A DNA stretch of 51,538 bases. Origin: Phycisphaerales bacterium (lineage in GTDB: Bacteria > Planctomycetota > Phycisphaerae > Phycisphaerales > SM1A02). The notes below the pieces were generated by a model. That model was not told where the DNA came from, searched no databases, and saw only the letters and a program-made list of their open reading frames with translations. The position numbers and the translations under genes are program-made. The stretch is from NCBI GenBank assembly GCA_022446795.1, contig JAKVBX010000019.1, forward strand, positions 40,392-91,929, given 5' to 3'. Shown one piece after another: positions 25,006 through 33,220 of the stretch; position 1 is the first letter of the stretch, and each line of letters starts with the position of its first letter.

Positions 25006-27216
25006 CTATGGAGAGTCCTCATCGGTCAGGAGGGTGTCACTGTAAATCGTGCCCGGCGAGGCATACTCGCTGAGGCTCACGTTCACTTTCATGCGCTCGG
25101 GGGAGATCCCCACGATGTACTTGCGGAGATTGCTGAAGTTGCGGTTGTAGGCCTGCATGATCCACCACTGCCGGTAGAGCTCCGGAGCGGCGCGATACGC
25201 GGACATCTGCCCTCGGATCCGACTCGCCTGGGTTCGCTGCTCCATCAGGTCGACCCAGCGATCACGCTCTGCCCTGGCGATGAGCTGTGCCGCACCCCCG
25301 CCGCCGCGGCGGACCAGCGTTGCGGCGTCAAGCGTCTTCTGCTCGCGGACCTCAGCAGCATCCTTGGCTTCCTTGGAGTCCTCGCCATGGGTATCGACAG
25401 CCGTGTCATAGGCATCTTCCGCAGCATTCACGGCATCGATGGCCGCCAGGACCTCGTCGACCATGCCGGGATTACCGACCGCCTGCGTGAGCACGATCAC
25501 TCGACGCCGCTGCGCCTCCGCGATCTCCGTGTCGCTCTGCTGCATGGCGATATCCAGGTCCTCGAAGGAAGACGCCAGGTTGGCCACCGGACTGACACTC
25601 GGAAGCGTGACGGCGAGCAGTTCGACGCCGGTGTCATGCTCATCAAAGGCCTTCCGGATCCGTTCCAGCAACTGGCCGGACAACTGGGCCCGCTCGGCAG
25701 AGAGCACGTCATCCAGGCCCAGTCCGCCAAAGAACTTCGTGGCCTCGGAAACGGCCACCGCCTTGAGCGCCCGTTCCCGTTCGGTCAGACGGCTTCCGCG
25801 AATCCGCTGCTCGGAGCCGAAGGACAGGTACTGGAGCAGCCCCTCCTCCTCGCCTTCACCGGCCGCTCGGATTCGATAGGACAGTCCAATCTGGATGTCG
25901 ACCAGGGCATGAATCGAACCAAACCCGGCATCAGCCTCGGTATCGACGCCGGCCTCGTCCAAGGCCAGTCCGACGCTGTTGACCTCGTCACCGGCCATCG
26001 AGGATCGACCGACGATGAACGGTTCCATGACGTCGCCGGCGACCAGCTTGATCTCGTCCTTACCCCAGAGCGAGCGGGTCGGCGGCTCCTTCTCCTGTCC
26101 GTTCAACGGCAGGTCCCGCTCAACCGTCACGTCATAGAGACTCGCGGATTCCAGCGGCCAGGGGAGCTTCCAGAACAAGCCAGAGTCGTGCACCTGCTGC
26201 CCATCCGAGGCGGCGATGATCTCACCATGCCGGAGCCGCAGCCCCTCTTCGCGGCCGTCCACGACCACCATGGTGCTCAGGCTGACCAGGGCCAGGGCAC
26301 CCAGGACCAGCAGCCAGCCACCGCTTCGAAGGACCAGCTGGTATCCCCACGAACTGGAGATGTCGAAACCGAACTGGTAGTTGACCGCATCGTTCATGGA
26401 TCGCACGAACGAGTCGGGCTGCGCCAACAGGCTCAAGGCCCTGGAGTCGAATCCGGGCCTCGGGTAGTCACCCGCCACGCGGGGACGGTAGATATTCAGG
26501 ATGATGTTGAGGACCACCTCGGCAGCAGCCACGAGCATGAAGATCGGAATGCTCCAGGCCACGACTTCCAGCACGTCCTCGACATGGAAGAAGCGGAAGA
26601 TCACGCCCACCGCGACAGCCAGCAGGACCAGGGCGTTGCCGACCATCACGCCAGCACCGGCACGCAGGTTCTGCCACGCCTTCAACTCCGCCATGCCGTT
26701 GAGGTAGCGAGAGAAGATGAAGGTCACCGCGGTAAAGCTCAGGCACAGCGCGACAAGCCAGCCCTTGCCATCGGTCTTGATGAACTGCACGTCGGTCGCA
26801 TCGTCCGTCGTTCGCCCCAGCCAGTCCAGCATCTGCCAGGCCAGGACGCCCATGGAGGCCACGTACAGCACGCTCGTGATGGGCAGGGCCCACCGATACA
26901 GGAGGCGAAGTCGTCGAGCAGCAACCCGGACCTCATCCCCCGCACGATCGAAGATCGACTCGCCGGCAATGCCACCGGCAGCGAGTTCATCCTCCTCGAG
27001 TGCCTCGAGACGCTCGAGCTTGTGCTGGTTGAAGACGATGATCAGACCGATCCACACCAGCAGTGGCGGGAAGGCCCAGATGGAGGCCATCATCGACGGA
27101 CTGTCCCCAACGGCCAAGCCGTAGACCAGGAAGGTCAGGGCAACGACCAATTGCAGACAGAAGCCGAATGCGGCGACGTTTGTGGCCCTCTGGTAGGCCA
27201 GGTGATCGACTCTCAT
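25006..27216 (-). CDS. Polytopic membrane protein fused to an SPFH/band-7 domain
   Basis: 736 residues from the ATG at 27216. The N-terminal half has about six hydrophobic helices (near 14-35, 45-62, 112-132, 155-175, 190-210 and 215-237), and a seventh at about 298-320 precedes a divergent SPFH domain. Its opening, GEIIAASDGQQ then HDSGLFWKLPWPLES, corresponds to the PGLHFKLPWP region of stomatin/HflK proteins. A long Ala/Glu-rich coiled region with AEAQRRR follows, then a C-terminus with RAAPELYRQWWIM. It differs from usual SPFH proteins, which have one membrane segment. It is the first gene of the operon. A TACGAT element 8 nt before the ATG suggests a nearly leaderless mRNA; there is no ribosome site. 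Confidence 0.78.
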   Translation of the reverse strand: MRVDHLAYQRATNVAAFGFCLQLVVALTFLVYGLAVGDSPSMMASIWAFPPLLVWIGLIIVFNQHKLERLEALEEDELAAGGIAGESIFDRAGDEVRVAARRLRLLYRWALPITSVLYVASMGVLAWQMLDWLGRTTDDATDVQFIKTDGKGWLVALCLSFTAVTFIFSRYLNGMAELKAWQNLRAGAGVMVGNALVLLAVAVGVIFRFFHVEDVLEVVAWSIPIFMLVAAAEVVLNIILNIYRPRVAGDYPRPGFDSRALSLLAQPDSFVRSMNDAVNYQFGFDISSSWGYQLVLRSGGWLLVLGALALVSLSTMVVVDGREEGLRLRHGEIIAASDGQQVHDSGLFWKLPWPLESASLYDVTVERDLPLNGQEKEPPTRSLWGKDEIKLVAGDVMEPFIVGRSSMAGDEVNSVGLALDEAGVDTEADAGFGSIHALVDIQIGLSYRIRAAGEGEEEGLLQYLSFGSEQRIRGSRLTERERALKAVAVSEATKFFGGLGLDDVLSAERAQLSGQLLERIRKAFDEHDTGVELLAVTLPSVSPVANLASSFEDLDIAMQQSDTEIAEAQRRRVIVLTQAVGNPGMVDEVLAAIDAVNAAEDAYDTAVDTHGEDSKEAKDAAEVREQKTLDAATLVRRGGGGAAQLIARAERDRWVDLMEQRTQASRIRGQMSAYRAAPELYRQWWIMQAYNRNFSNLRKYIVGISPERMKVNVSLSEYASPGTIYSDTLLTDEDSP

Positions 27217-27224
27217 GGATCTGG

Positions 27225-27230
27225 ATCGTA
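27225..27230 (-). promoter_or_regulatory. -10-like element TACGAT for the SPFH-ABC operon
   Basis: The minus strand reads GTTACGATCC with 8 nt between the hexamer and the ATG at 27216, so transcription would start within a nucleotide or two of the start codon. Confidence 0.4.
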
Positions 27231-27277
27231 ACTCAGCAATCGGGGACCATTGTGGAGGGACGCCCTCCTGATACGGC

Positions 27278-27373
27278 CCCCCGCGGGGGAGATGTTCTGA
27301 CGCTGTGCAAAATATCAGCTTCCCCCGAACCATGCTGCCTCAAGGGGGGGTACCCCGCGATAGCGGGCCCTTG
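27278..27373. promoter_or_regulatory. Palindromes in the divergent gap between the SPFH operon and the ABC permease gene
   Basis: CCCCCGCGGGGG (27278-27289) and GGGGTACCCC (27347-27356) are perfect palindromes. The second lies within a larger hairpin in which CAAGGG (27341-27346) plus CCCGC (27354-27358) pair with GCGGGCCCTTG (27363-27373). They could be shared operators for the two divergent units. Confidence 0.3.
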
Positions 27374-27377
27374 GCGG

Positions 27378-27383
27378 TACCAT
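27378..27383 (+). promoter_or_regulatory. -10-like element TACCAT for the 27436 permease gene
   Basis: GGTACCAT lies 52 nt before the ATG. It has the same GG-TAC start as the tig, clpX and ClC elements but ends AT instead of CT. Confidence 0.25.
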
Positions 27384-27435
27384 CCCGACATCTCGTTACC
27401 GGCCCCGACCCGTCGGCCCCCCACCCACCGAACCC

Positions 27436-28569
27436 ATGATCCAGCAACTCCTCGCCATCATCCGGAATACGTTCTTCGAGAGCGTCCGCCAGCCCGTGGT
27501 GCTGGTGGTCCTGATGGGGGCCACGCTCCTGATCATCCTGAGCAACCCCCTCTCGGCCTTCACCATGGACGAGAACCAGCGGATGCTCATCGATATCGGG
27601 CTCGCAACGATCTTCCTGGCCGGTGCCCTGCTGTCGGGCTTCATCGCCACGAGCGTGCTGGGCCGGGAGATCAGCAACAAGACGGCGCTGACCGTGATCT
27701 CCAAGCCGGTGGGCCGACCGATCTTCGTCATCGGCAAGTTCATCGGGGTCTCGCTGGCGATGATGCTGGCGACCTTCTTCCTCTTCCTCGTGTTCATGAT
27801 GGTGGAGACCCACGCGGTCCTCGAGAACGTCCGTGATCCAATCCACGTTCCGGTCGTGGTCTTCGGCGTCGGCGCCTTCATCCTGGGCTGGGCCGCTGCA
27901 GCCTGGTGCAACTACTTCTACAACATGGTCTTCACCAGTTCGGTGATCTTCTTCACCACGCCCCTGCTGTTCGTCGGGTGGTTGATAGCGATCAACTTCG
28001 GTCCCGACTTCAGCCCCCGCCCCATCGGACTGGGCCTCAAGCCTGACTTCTGGCTGGCCATCCTGGCGATGCTGATGGCCATCTTCATGATGTGCGCCAT
28101 CGCCGTGGCCATCAGCACCCGCGCCGGACAGTTGATGACGATCCTGCTGACCATCGCCCTGTTCCTGCTGGGCCTGCTGTCGGACTCGATCTTCCTCTCG
28201 GGCATGAAGGGACTCGAGAACCGCTGGCTGGATTCCGCCCGCGAACAAGGCCTCACCCAGCGGGAGGAAGTCGTCTCCTCCATCACGTTCACCACGGGCG
28301 AGATCGAAGAGCTCACCAACGTCGTGGACGTGTCCACGGTGCCACTGACCGACCTGGCCTCTTCCGGCGAAATCGCGCTCTACTGGACCTACCAGGTCGG
28401 CTATGCCGTCCTGCCGAACTTCCAGGCGATGTGGTTGACCGACGCGATCACCCAGAAGCACTCGGTCCCACCGGGCTACGTCTGGGAAGCAGCCCTGTAT
28501 GCCGGAGCCTATTCCTGCGCCATCATCGCGGTAGGCATCATCCTGTTCCAGCGGCGCGAAGTCGGCTGA
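27436..28569 (+). CDS. ABC-2-type transporter permease
   Basis: 377 residues with about six helices: near 20-36, 55-73, 105-125, 135-175 (two), 195-240 (two) and 350-370. The segment EISNKTALTVISKPVGRPIFVIGKFIG (residues about 77-103) is the conserved cytoplasmic region of ABC-2 permeases and matches the equivalent region of the 19219-21291 permease. No ATPase gene adjoins it; the ATPase at 21288-22475 is the nearest candidate partner, across the divergent gap. No ribosome site precedes the ATG. Substrate unknown. Confidence 0.75.
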   Translation: MIQQLLAIIRNTFFESVRQPVVLVVLMGATLLIILSNPLSAFTMDENQRMLIDIGLATIFLAGALLSGFIATSVLGREISNKTALTVISKPVGRPIFVIGKFIGVSLAMMLATFFLFLVFMMVETHAVLENVRDPIHVPVVVFGVGAFILGWAAAAWCNYFYNMVFTSSVIFFTTPLLFVGWLIAINFGPDFSPRPIGLGLKPDFWLAILAMLMAIFMMCAIAVAISTRAGQLMTILLTIALFLLGLLSDSIFLSGMKGLENRWLDSAREQGLTQREEVVSSITFTTGEIEELTNVVDVSTVPLTDLASSGEIALYWTYQVGYAVLPNFQAMWLTDAITQKHSVPPGYVWEAALYAGAYSCAIIAVGIILFQRREVG

Positions 28570-28624
28570 CGACGAGCATCACCCCGCTCCACAACTTGAT
28601 CACCTGTCACCGAAGCGGCCCGAC

Positions 28625-28630
28625 TATCCT
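28625..28630 (+). promoter_or_regulatory. -10-like element TATCCT giving a leaderless uvrA
   Basis: ACTATCCT ends 6 nt before the GTG start at 28637, the same hexamer and spacing as before the MazG-like gene. No Shine-Dalgarno sequence is present. Confidence 0.5.
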
Positions 28631-28636
28631 GTAGTC

Positions 28637-31546
28637 GTGACCGCCCCCACCCGTTCCATCACGATCACCGGCGCCCGCGAGCACAACCTGCGGGAGATCG
28701 ACGTGTCGATTCCCCGGGATCAACTTGTCGTGGTCACCGGCGTCTCCGGATCCGGCAAGAGTTCGCTCGCCTTCGATACGGTCTTCGCCGAGGGCCAGCG
28801 CAAGTACATGGAGTCGCTCAGCGCGTATGCCCGCCAGTTCCTGCAGCAGATGCAGAAGCCGGATGTCGAATCCATCGCAGGCCTGCCGCCGACCATCGCC
28901 ATCCAGCAACGTGGTGGCGGCCACAACCCTCGGTCCACCGTGGCGACCACGACCGAGATCTGGGACTACCTGCGGCTGCTGTTCGCCCGATGCGGACGGC
29001 CCACCTGCTGGAAGCCACTGCGCAAGGGAACCTGCGGCCAACCGATCTCCGGCGCCAGCCCAAGCCAGATCGTGGACCGTCTGCTGACCCTGTCCGAGGG
29101 AACCAGGCTGATGATCTGTGCCCCGGTCGTCCGCGGCCGGAAGGGCTTTCACCGCGATGTCATCGAGAGCCTGCAGAAGGCCGGATTCGTCCGGGCCCGG
29201 GTCAACGGCGAGATCGTCGACATCCGAGACGCGCTTTCCCAGGGCGGCGAGAACCCGCTGCAGCTGGGCCGCTACGAGATGCATGACATCGAAGCCGTCG
29301 TGGATCGTATTGCGGTCAAGGCCTCCTCACGATCGCGACTGACCGAGTCCATCGAGACCGCCCTTCGAGCCGGCAGCGGACTGGTCACCGTCCTGGAGGA
29401 AGACCCGAAGACCAAGGAATGGCACCCCCGGAAGTTCAGCGAACACCTCGCCTGCCCCGACCACCCCGAGTGCAGCCTCGGCGAGATGGAGCCGCGGCTG
29501 TTCTCATTCAACTCGCCCCATGGGGCCTGCGATGACTGCGACGGACTCGGCACCATCATGGCCTTCGACGAGGGGCTGGTGGTTCCCGAGCCCGACAAGG
29601 GAGTCGGGGAAGGTGCCATCGCGCCCTGGACCCGGAACGGGCGACGACTCAACACGTGGTATGCCCGGCAACTCCGCCGATTCTGCGAGGCCGTCGAAGT
29701 CACCAAGGCCACGCCCTTCTCGACCCTGACCGCTTCTCAGAAACGAGTTCTCCTGGAGGGCAGTACCACCCAGGAGGGCTTCCGCTTCGAGGGCGTCCTG
29801 CCGAACCTGCAACGCCGCTACCTGGAGACGGACAGCGATCGCGTCCGGGAGCGGCTCGCCGGCTACCAGAGCTCACGTCCCTGCCCGACCTGCAAGGGCA
29901 AGCGACTCCGCCCCGAGGCGCTGCATGTCGTGCTGGAAGCCGATGGCGAACTCGTGAGCATTGCAGACGTGGCCGGCATGACCATCGAGGATGCCGAGAA
30001 GATCACCGGATCACTCACCCTGGACCCCGCCGAGACCAGCATCGCCGAACCGATTCTCCGCGAGATCCGGGCCCGGTTGGGCTTCCTGCGGAGCGTCGGC
30101 CTGGGCTATCTCACGCTTGATCGAAGCAGCACGACACTCTCCGGCGGTGAGGCCCAGCGGATTCGCCTGGCAACGCAGGTCGGCTCCGGCCTGGTGGGCG
30201 TCTGTTACGTGCTGGACGAACCGACCATCGGCCTGCACCAGCGTGACAACGACCGGCTGATCGCCACCCTGCGACAACTGTCACTGATCGGCAACACGGT
30301 GCTCGTCGTGGAACACGACGAGGGCATGATCCGGGCGGCCGATCACGTCGTCGACATCGGCCCGGGCCCGGGACGCCATGGCGGTCAAGTGGTCGCCCAG
30401 GGGACGATTGACGATCTGGTCGACTGCGAGCAGTCGCTCACCGGCGACTACCTCTCCGGCCGCCGGAAGATCTCGATGCCCGAGACCCGCCGACCGATGA
30501 GCCCACGCAAGGCCATGACCATCAAGGGTGCTGCTGCCCACAACCTCCGGAAGATCGACGTCACGATTCCGCTGGGCGGGATCGTGTGCGTCACCGGGGT
30601 GTCCGGATCAGGCAAGTCGACCCTGGTCAGCGACATCCTCTGCAAGGCCGCCCGCCGACATCTCAACGGCTCCGGCCCCCGACCAGGTCGGCACTCCCGG
30701 GTCACGGGGCTCGGCAAGATCGACAAGATCATCGAGGTCGACCAGTCCCCCATCGGCCGGACGCCCCGGTCGAACCCCGCCACCTACACGGGCGTCTTCG
30801 ACGGCATCCGGAAGCTGTTCACCCAGACCCGCGAGGCCAAGATCCGCGGCTATGCCCCCGGCCGGTTCAGCTTCAACGTCAAGGGGGGACGGTGCGAAGC
30901 CTGCCAGGGCCAGGGCGTCTGCAAGATCGAGATGCACTTCCTGCCGGACGTATTCGTCACCTGCGATACGTGCCATGGCGCGCGGTACAACCGCGACACG
31001 CTGGAGGTCACCTGGAAGCACCAGTCCATCGCGGATGTGCTGGGCATGGCCGTGGAGGATGCCGCCGGGTTCTTCGAAGCCCACCAGGCGATTCACCGCA
31101 TGCTGACCTGCCTGAATGACGTGGGCCTGGGGTACCTGGAACTCGGCCAGCCCTCCACGACGCTCTCGGGCGGAGAGGCCCAACGAGTGAAACTGGCCCG
31201 CGAACTGGGCACGCGAAGCACCGACCACACGCTCTACATCCTCGATGAACCGACCACCGGTCTGCACTTCGCCGACGTCGATCGACTGGTCGATGTCCTC
31301 CAGCGGCTCGCTGACCGTGGCAATACGCTGGTCATCATCGAGCACAACCTCGAGGTCATTCGCAACGCCGACTGGATCATCGACCTGGGGCCCGAGGGCG
31401 GCGCCGCGGGCGGGATGGTCATCGCGGAAGGCACGCCCGAGCAGGTCGCCAAGGTCAAGGGAAGTTTCACCGGGCAGTACCTCGCCGCATCCGGCGTCGG
31501 TGCCAGGCCTCGCCGGTCACGCAAGCGGACGCCGGCACCGGCCTGA
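28637..31546 (+). CDS. uvrA: Excinuclease ABC subunit UvrA
   Basis: 969 residues. UvrA dimers find DNA damage and load UvrB in nucleotide excision repair. The first ATPase has Walker A GVSGSGKSSLAFDT (about 34-47), ESLSAYARQFLQQM and HNPRSTVATTTE. The second has GVSGSGKSTLVSDIL (about 655-669), DQSPIGRTPRSNPATYTG and the C-terminal zinc finger CEAC...CDTC. Signature and Walker B sequences (TTLSGGEAQR, YVLDEPTIGLH and YILDEPTTGLH) are intact. In the first zinc module the usual CxxC is CPDHPEC (C273, H276, C279) with CDDC downstream, so the metal ligands may differ. The GTG start is supported by a TATCCT element 6 nt ahead. It follows the permease gene by 67 nt. Confidence 0.96.
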   Translation: MTAPTRSITITGAREHNLREIDVSIPRDQLVVVTGVSGSGKSSLAFDTVFAEGQRKYMESLSAYARQFLQQMQKPDVESIAGLPPTIAIQQRGGGHNPRSTVATTTEIWDYLRLLFARCGRPTCWKPLRKGTCGQPISGASPSQIVDRLLTLSEGTRLMICAPVVRGRKGFHRDVIESLQKAGFVRARVNGEIVDIRDALSQGGENPLQLGRYEMHDIEAVVDRIAVKASSRSRLTESIETALRAGSGLVTVLEEDPKTKEWHPRKFSEHLACPDHPECSLGEMEPRLFSFNSPHGACDDCDGLGTIMAFDEGLVVPEPDKGVGEGAIAPWTRNGRRLNTWYARQLRRFCEAVEVTKATPFSTLTASQKRVLLEGSTTQEGFRFEGVLPNLQRRYLETDSDRVRERLAGYQSSRPCPTCKGKRLRPEALHVVLEADGELVSIADVAGMTIEDAEKITGSLTLDPAETSIAEPILREIRARLGFLRSVGLGYLTLDRSSTTLSGGEAQRIRLATQVGSGLVGVCYVLDEPTIGLHQRDNDRLIATLRQLSLIGNTVLVVEHDEGMIRAADHVVDIGPGPGRHGGQVVAQGTIDDLVDCEQSLTGDYLSGRRKISMPETRRPMSPRKAMTIKGAAAHNLRKIDVTIPLGGIVCVTGVSGSGKSTLVSDILCKAARRHLNGSGPRPGRHSRVTGLGKIDKIIEVDQSPIGRTPRSNPATYTGVFDGIRKLFTQTREAKIRGYAPGRFSFNVKGGRCEACQGQGVCKIEMHFLPDVFVTCDTCHGARYNRDTLEVTWKHQSIADVLGMAVEDAAGFFEAHQAIHRMLTCLNDVGLGYLELGQPSTTLSGGEAQRVKLARELGTRSTDHTLYILDEPTTGLHFADVDRLVDVLQRLADRGNTLVIIEHNLEVIRNADWIIDLGPEGGAAGGMVIAEGTPEQVAKVKGSFTGQYLAASGVGARPRRSRKRTPAPA

Positions 31547-31557
31547 GCGTCTTCGTG

Positions 31558-31563
31558 TAGGCT
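31558..31563 (+). promoter_or_regulatory. -10-like element TAGGCT for the small lipoprotein gene
   Basis: TGTAGGCTCTGG lies 29 nt before the ATG, just after the uvrA stop. Confidence 0.4.
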
Positions 31564-31592
31564 CTGGCGCACCCGCATCCAAGGAGATCGCC

Positions 31593-31973
31593 ATGACCCG
31601 CATCGCCCTGTCACTGCTTGCCGGTACGCTTCTGGCCATCGCCGGCTGCGCCGAGCCTGAGTCGGTCACGCGAGCAGACATCGAGGTCTCCAAGGGTCCC
31701 GACGGCGAGGTCATCTACCTCCCCCGGAACCATTCGACGGCCACCAGCGCCCTGGCCCAGTACCTCCAGTTGGAAGCCGACTTCGCCGGGATTTCCAAGG
31801 ATGGCTACTTCCTGGACACGCAGTTGGCCAACCTGCATTCCCAGGAGCGGCTGCTGCATCGCGCCGAGCACTTCCACTGGCGATGGCAGGATCTCGACGG
31901 CAACCAGATCGATATCGAGGCGAGGATGGCCGCCGTGAAGTCGAAGCTCGAGAAGCTCAACGTCGTGGGCTGA
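31593..31973 (+). CDS. Small lipoprotein, unknown function
   Basis: 126 residues. The start at 31593 has a perfect AAGGAGA 6 nt upstream. A lipoprotein signal peptide with lipobox IAGC places the lipidated Cys at residue 19. The mature part (about 20-126) is polar and mostly helical, with repeated aromatic and Leu positions and a C-terminal segment AAVKSKLEKLNVVG; no domain recognised. It probably sits on the membrane surface. The last 17 nt overlap the 3' end of the convergent glycosyltransferase gene. Confidence 0.75.
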   Translation: MTRIALSLLAGTLLAIAGCAEPESVTRADIEVSKGPDGEVIYLPRNHSTATSALAQYLQLEADFAGISKDGYFLDTQLANLHSQERLLHRAEHFHWRWQDLDGNQIDIEARMAAVKSKLEKLNVVG

Positions 31974-33072
31974 ACACGAAGATCCGACTGCATCCCCAGT
32001 TGAAGAACAGGCTGAGAATGGACGCCACGGCGGCACCGATGACGCCTGCCAGCGGCGTGGCCATTTCGTCATCAACGATGAAGTACCGCGTGACGAAGAA
32101 GTTGGCGATGACCGGGATCGAACAGATCACGATGAAGGACAGCAACTGCCGCCCCGTCTGATCCTGTGGCGCCCACCAGAACGCCAGCTTTCGATCCAGG
32201 AAGAAGTTGAAGCACATGGTCAGGGCGATCGCCAGGACGATGACGAGGTCATTGCCGATGAAGCGACCGAACAAGCTCTCCAGGATGGCCAGCAAGGCCA
32301 CGTAGACGCCGATCCCCATGGCCCCGACGACGGCGAAGGGAACGAAGCTGGATCGCTCGGGATACTTCCAGCGAGCCAGGCGGAGGATGTGACGCAGGTA
32401 GTCGCGTTGCACCTTCAGGGTGAGCTTGCTCTCCCCGTGCCGCCGCGTGCTGAAGTGAATCGGAACCTCGACCACGTTCTGGCAGCGGCACTTCACGATC
32501 AGTTCCAGGCCGATCTTGTAGCCCACCGGATCAAGGTCCGCCGCCGACTGCCAGGTCTCTCGACGAAGGCCGAGGAAGCCGCTCATCGGGTCCTTCACCC
32601 GGGTGAAGGGACGAGCCATGACAGTGGCAACCTTTGAGTTGATCCAGCGGAGTACACCCCAGCCGTCCTCGGTCGACCCTCCCGGGACATAGCGTGAGCC
32701 CACGACGAAGTCAGCGCCGTTGTCCAGCGCGGAGACGAACTCCGGGATCGCCTCCGGCGGATGGCTCAGGTCCGCATCCATCACAACCATGATTTCGTGC
32801 TTGGCCTCGGTCAGGCCGTGGATGACCGCCGTGCTCAGGCCCCGGTCCTCCCGACGGACGATCAGCCGGATCCAGTCGCATCCCCGCGCCTCGATCATCT
32901 CGATGGTGCCGTCATTGGAGTCGTCATCGACAATGAGCAGTTCAAGATCCCACCCCACGGAACGAAGCCCCTCGAGCCGGTCGATCATGCTGGGCAGGCT
33001 GTCCGCTTCCTGGTAGGTCGGGATGATGATGGACACGGACCGCGGGCCACCCTCCTCGGGGCCCTGGGCCAT
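31957..33072 (-). CDS. GT2-family polyprenyl-phosphate glycosyltransferase with C-terminal GtrA-like domain
   Basis: 371 residues. The N-terminal domain is a dolichol-phosphate-mannose-synthase-like GT2: SVSIIIPTYQEADSLPSM, LLIVDDDSNDGT, and the DxD-type VVMDADLSHPPE (about residues 90-101), then DPMSGFLGLRR and RRHGESKLT. The C-terminal domain (about 245-371) has four helices of the GtrA/DPMS type, which flip or present lipid-linked sugars. Such fusions transfer mannose or glucose from a nucleotide sugar to a polyprenyl phosphate for later transfer to surface polymers or proteins. The start at 33072 has AGGAAA upstream; an ATG at 33135 would add 21 residues. It is the last of three minus-strand genes after ispD, though a 148-nt gap may hold its own promoter. 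Confidence 0.85.
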   Translation of the reverse strand: MAQGPEEGGPRSVSIIIPTYQEADSLPSMIDRLEGLRSVGWDLELLIVDDDSNDGTIEMIEARGCDWIRLIVRREDRGLSTAVIHGLTEAKHEIMVVMDADLSHPPEAIPEFVSALDNGADFVVGSRYVPGGSTEDGWGVLRWINSKVATVMARPFTRVKDPMSGFLGLRRETWQSAADLDPVGYKIGLELIVKCRCQNVVEVPIHFSTRRHGESKLTLKVQRDYLRHILRLARWKYPERSSFVPFAVVGAMGIGVYVALLAILESLFGRFIGNDLVIVLAIALTMCFNFFLDRKLAFWWAPQDQTGRQLLSFIVICSIPVIANFFVTRYFIVDDEMATPLAGVIGAAVASILSLFFNWGCSRIFVFSPRR

Positions 33073-33220
33073 GGCGCGATTTCCTGTTGCATCCGTGAAC
33101 ACGGACGGGGTACTCCGGGAAAGGACGCCTCGCATCCCGGTACGAGGCCTTGCCCTATTGTCGGTTCATCGGGGGGCGGAGTATTGCAGGATCGTCTTCC
33201 AGAGGCAACGAGCCACCTGC

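Noticed and set aside
24985-27231. Long plus-strand open frame (748 codons) opposite the polytopic SPFH gene
   Set aside because: It is a mirror frame of a real gene in GC-rich DNA: no ribosome site, His/Gln/Asp-heavy composition and no recognisable domain. Similar long antisense frames oppose tig (4478-6229), rpoD (11022-12905), the ABC permease (19171-21246) and the GACC gene (40074-42026), and were dropped for the same reason.
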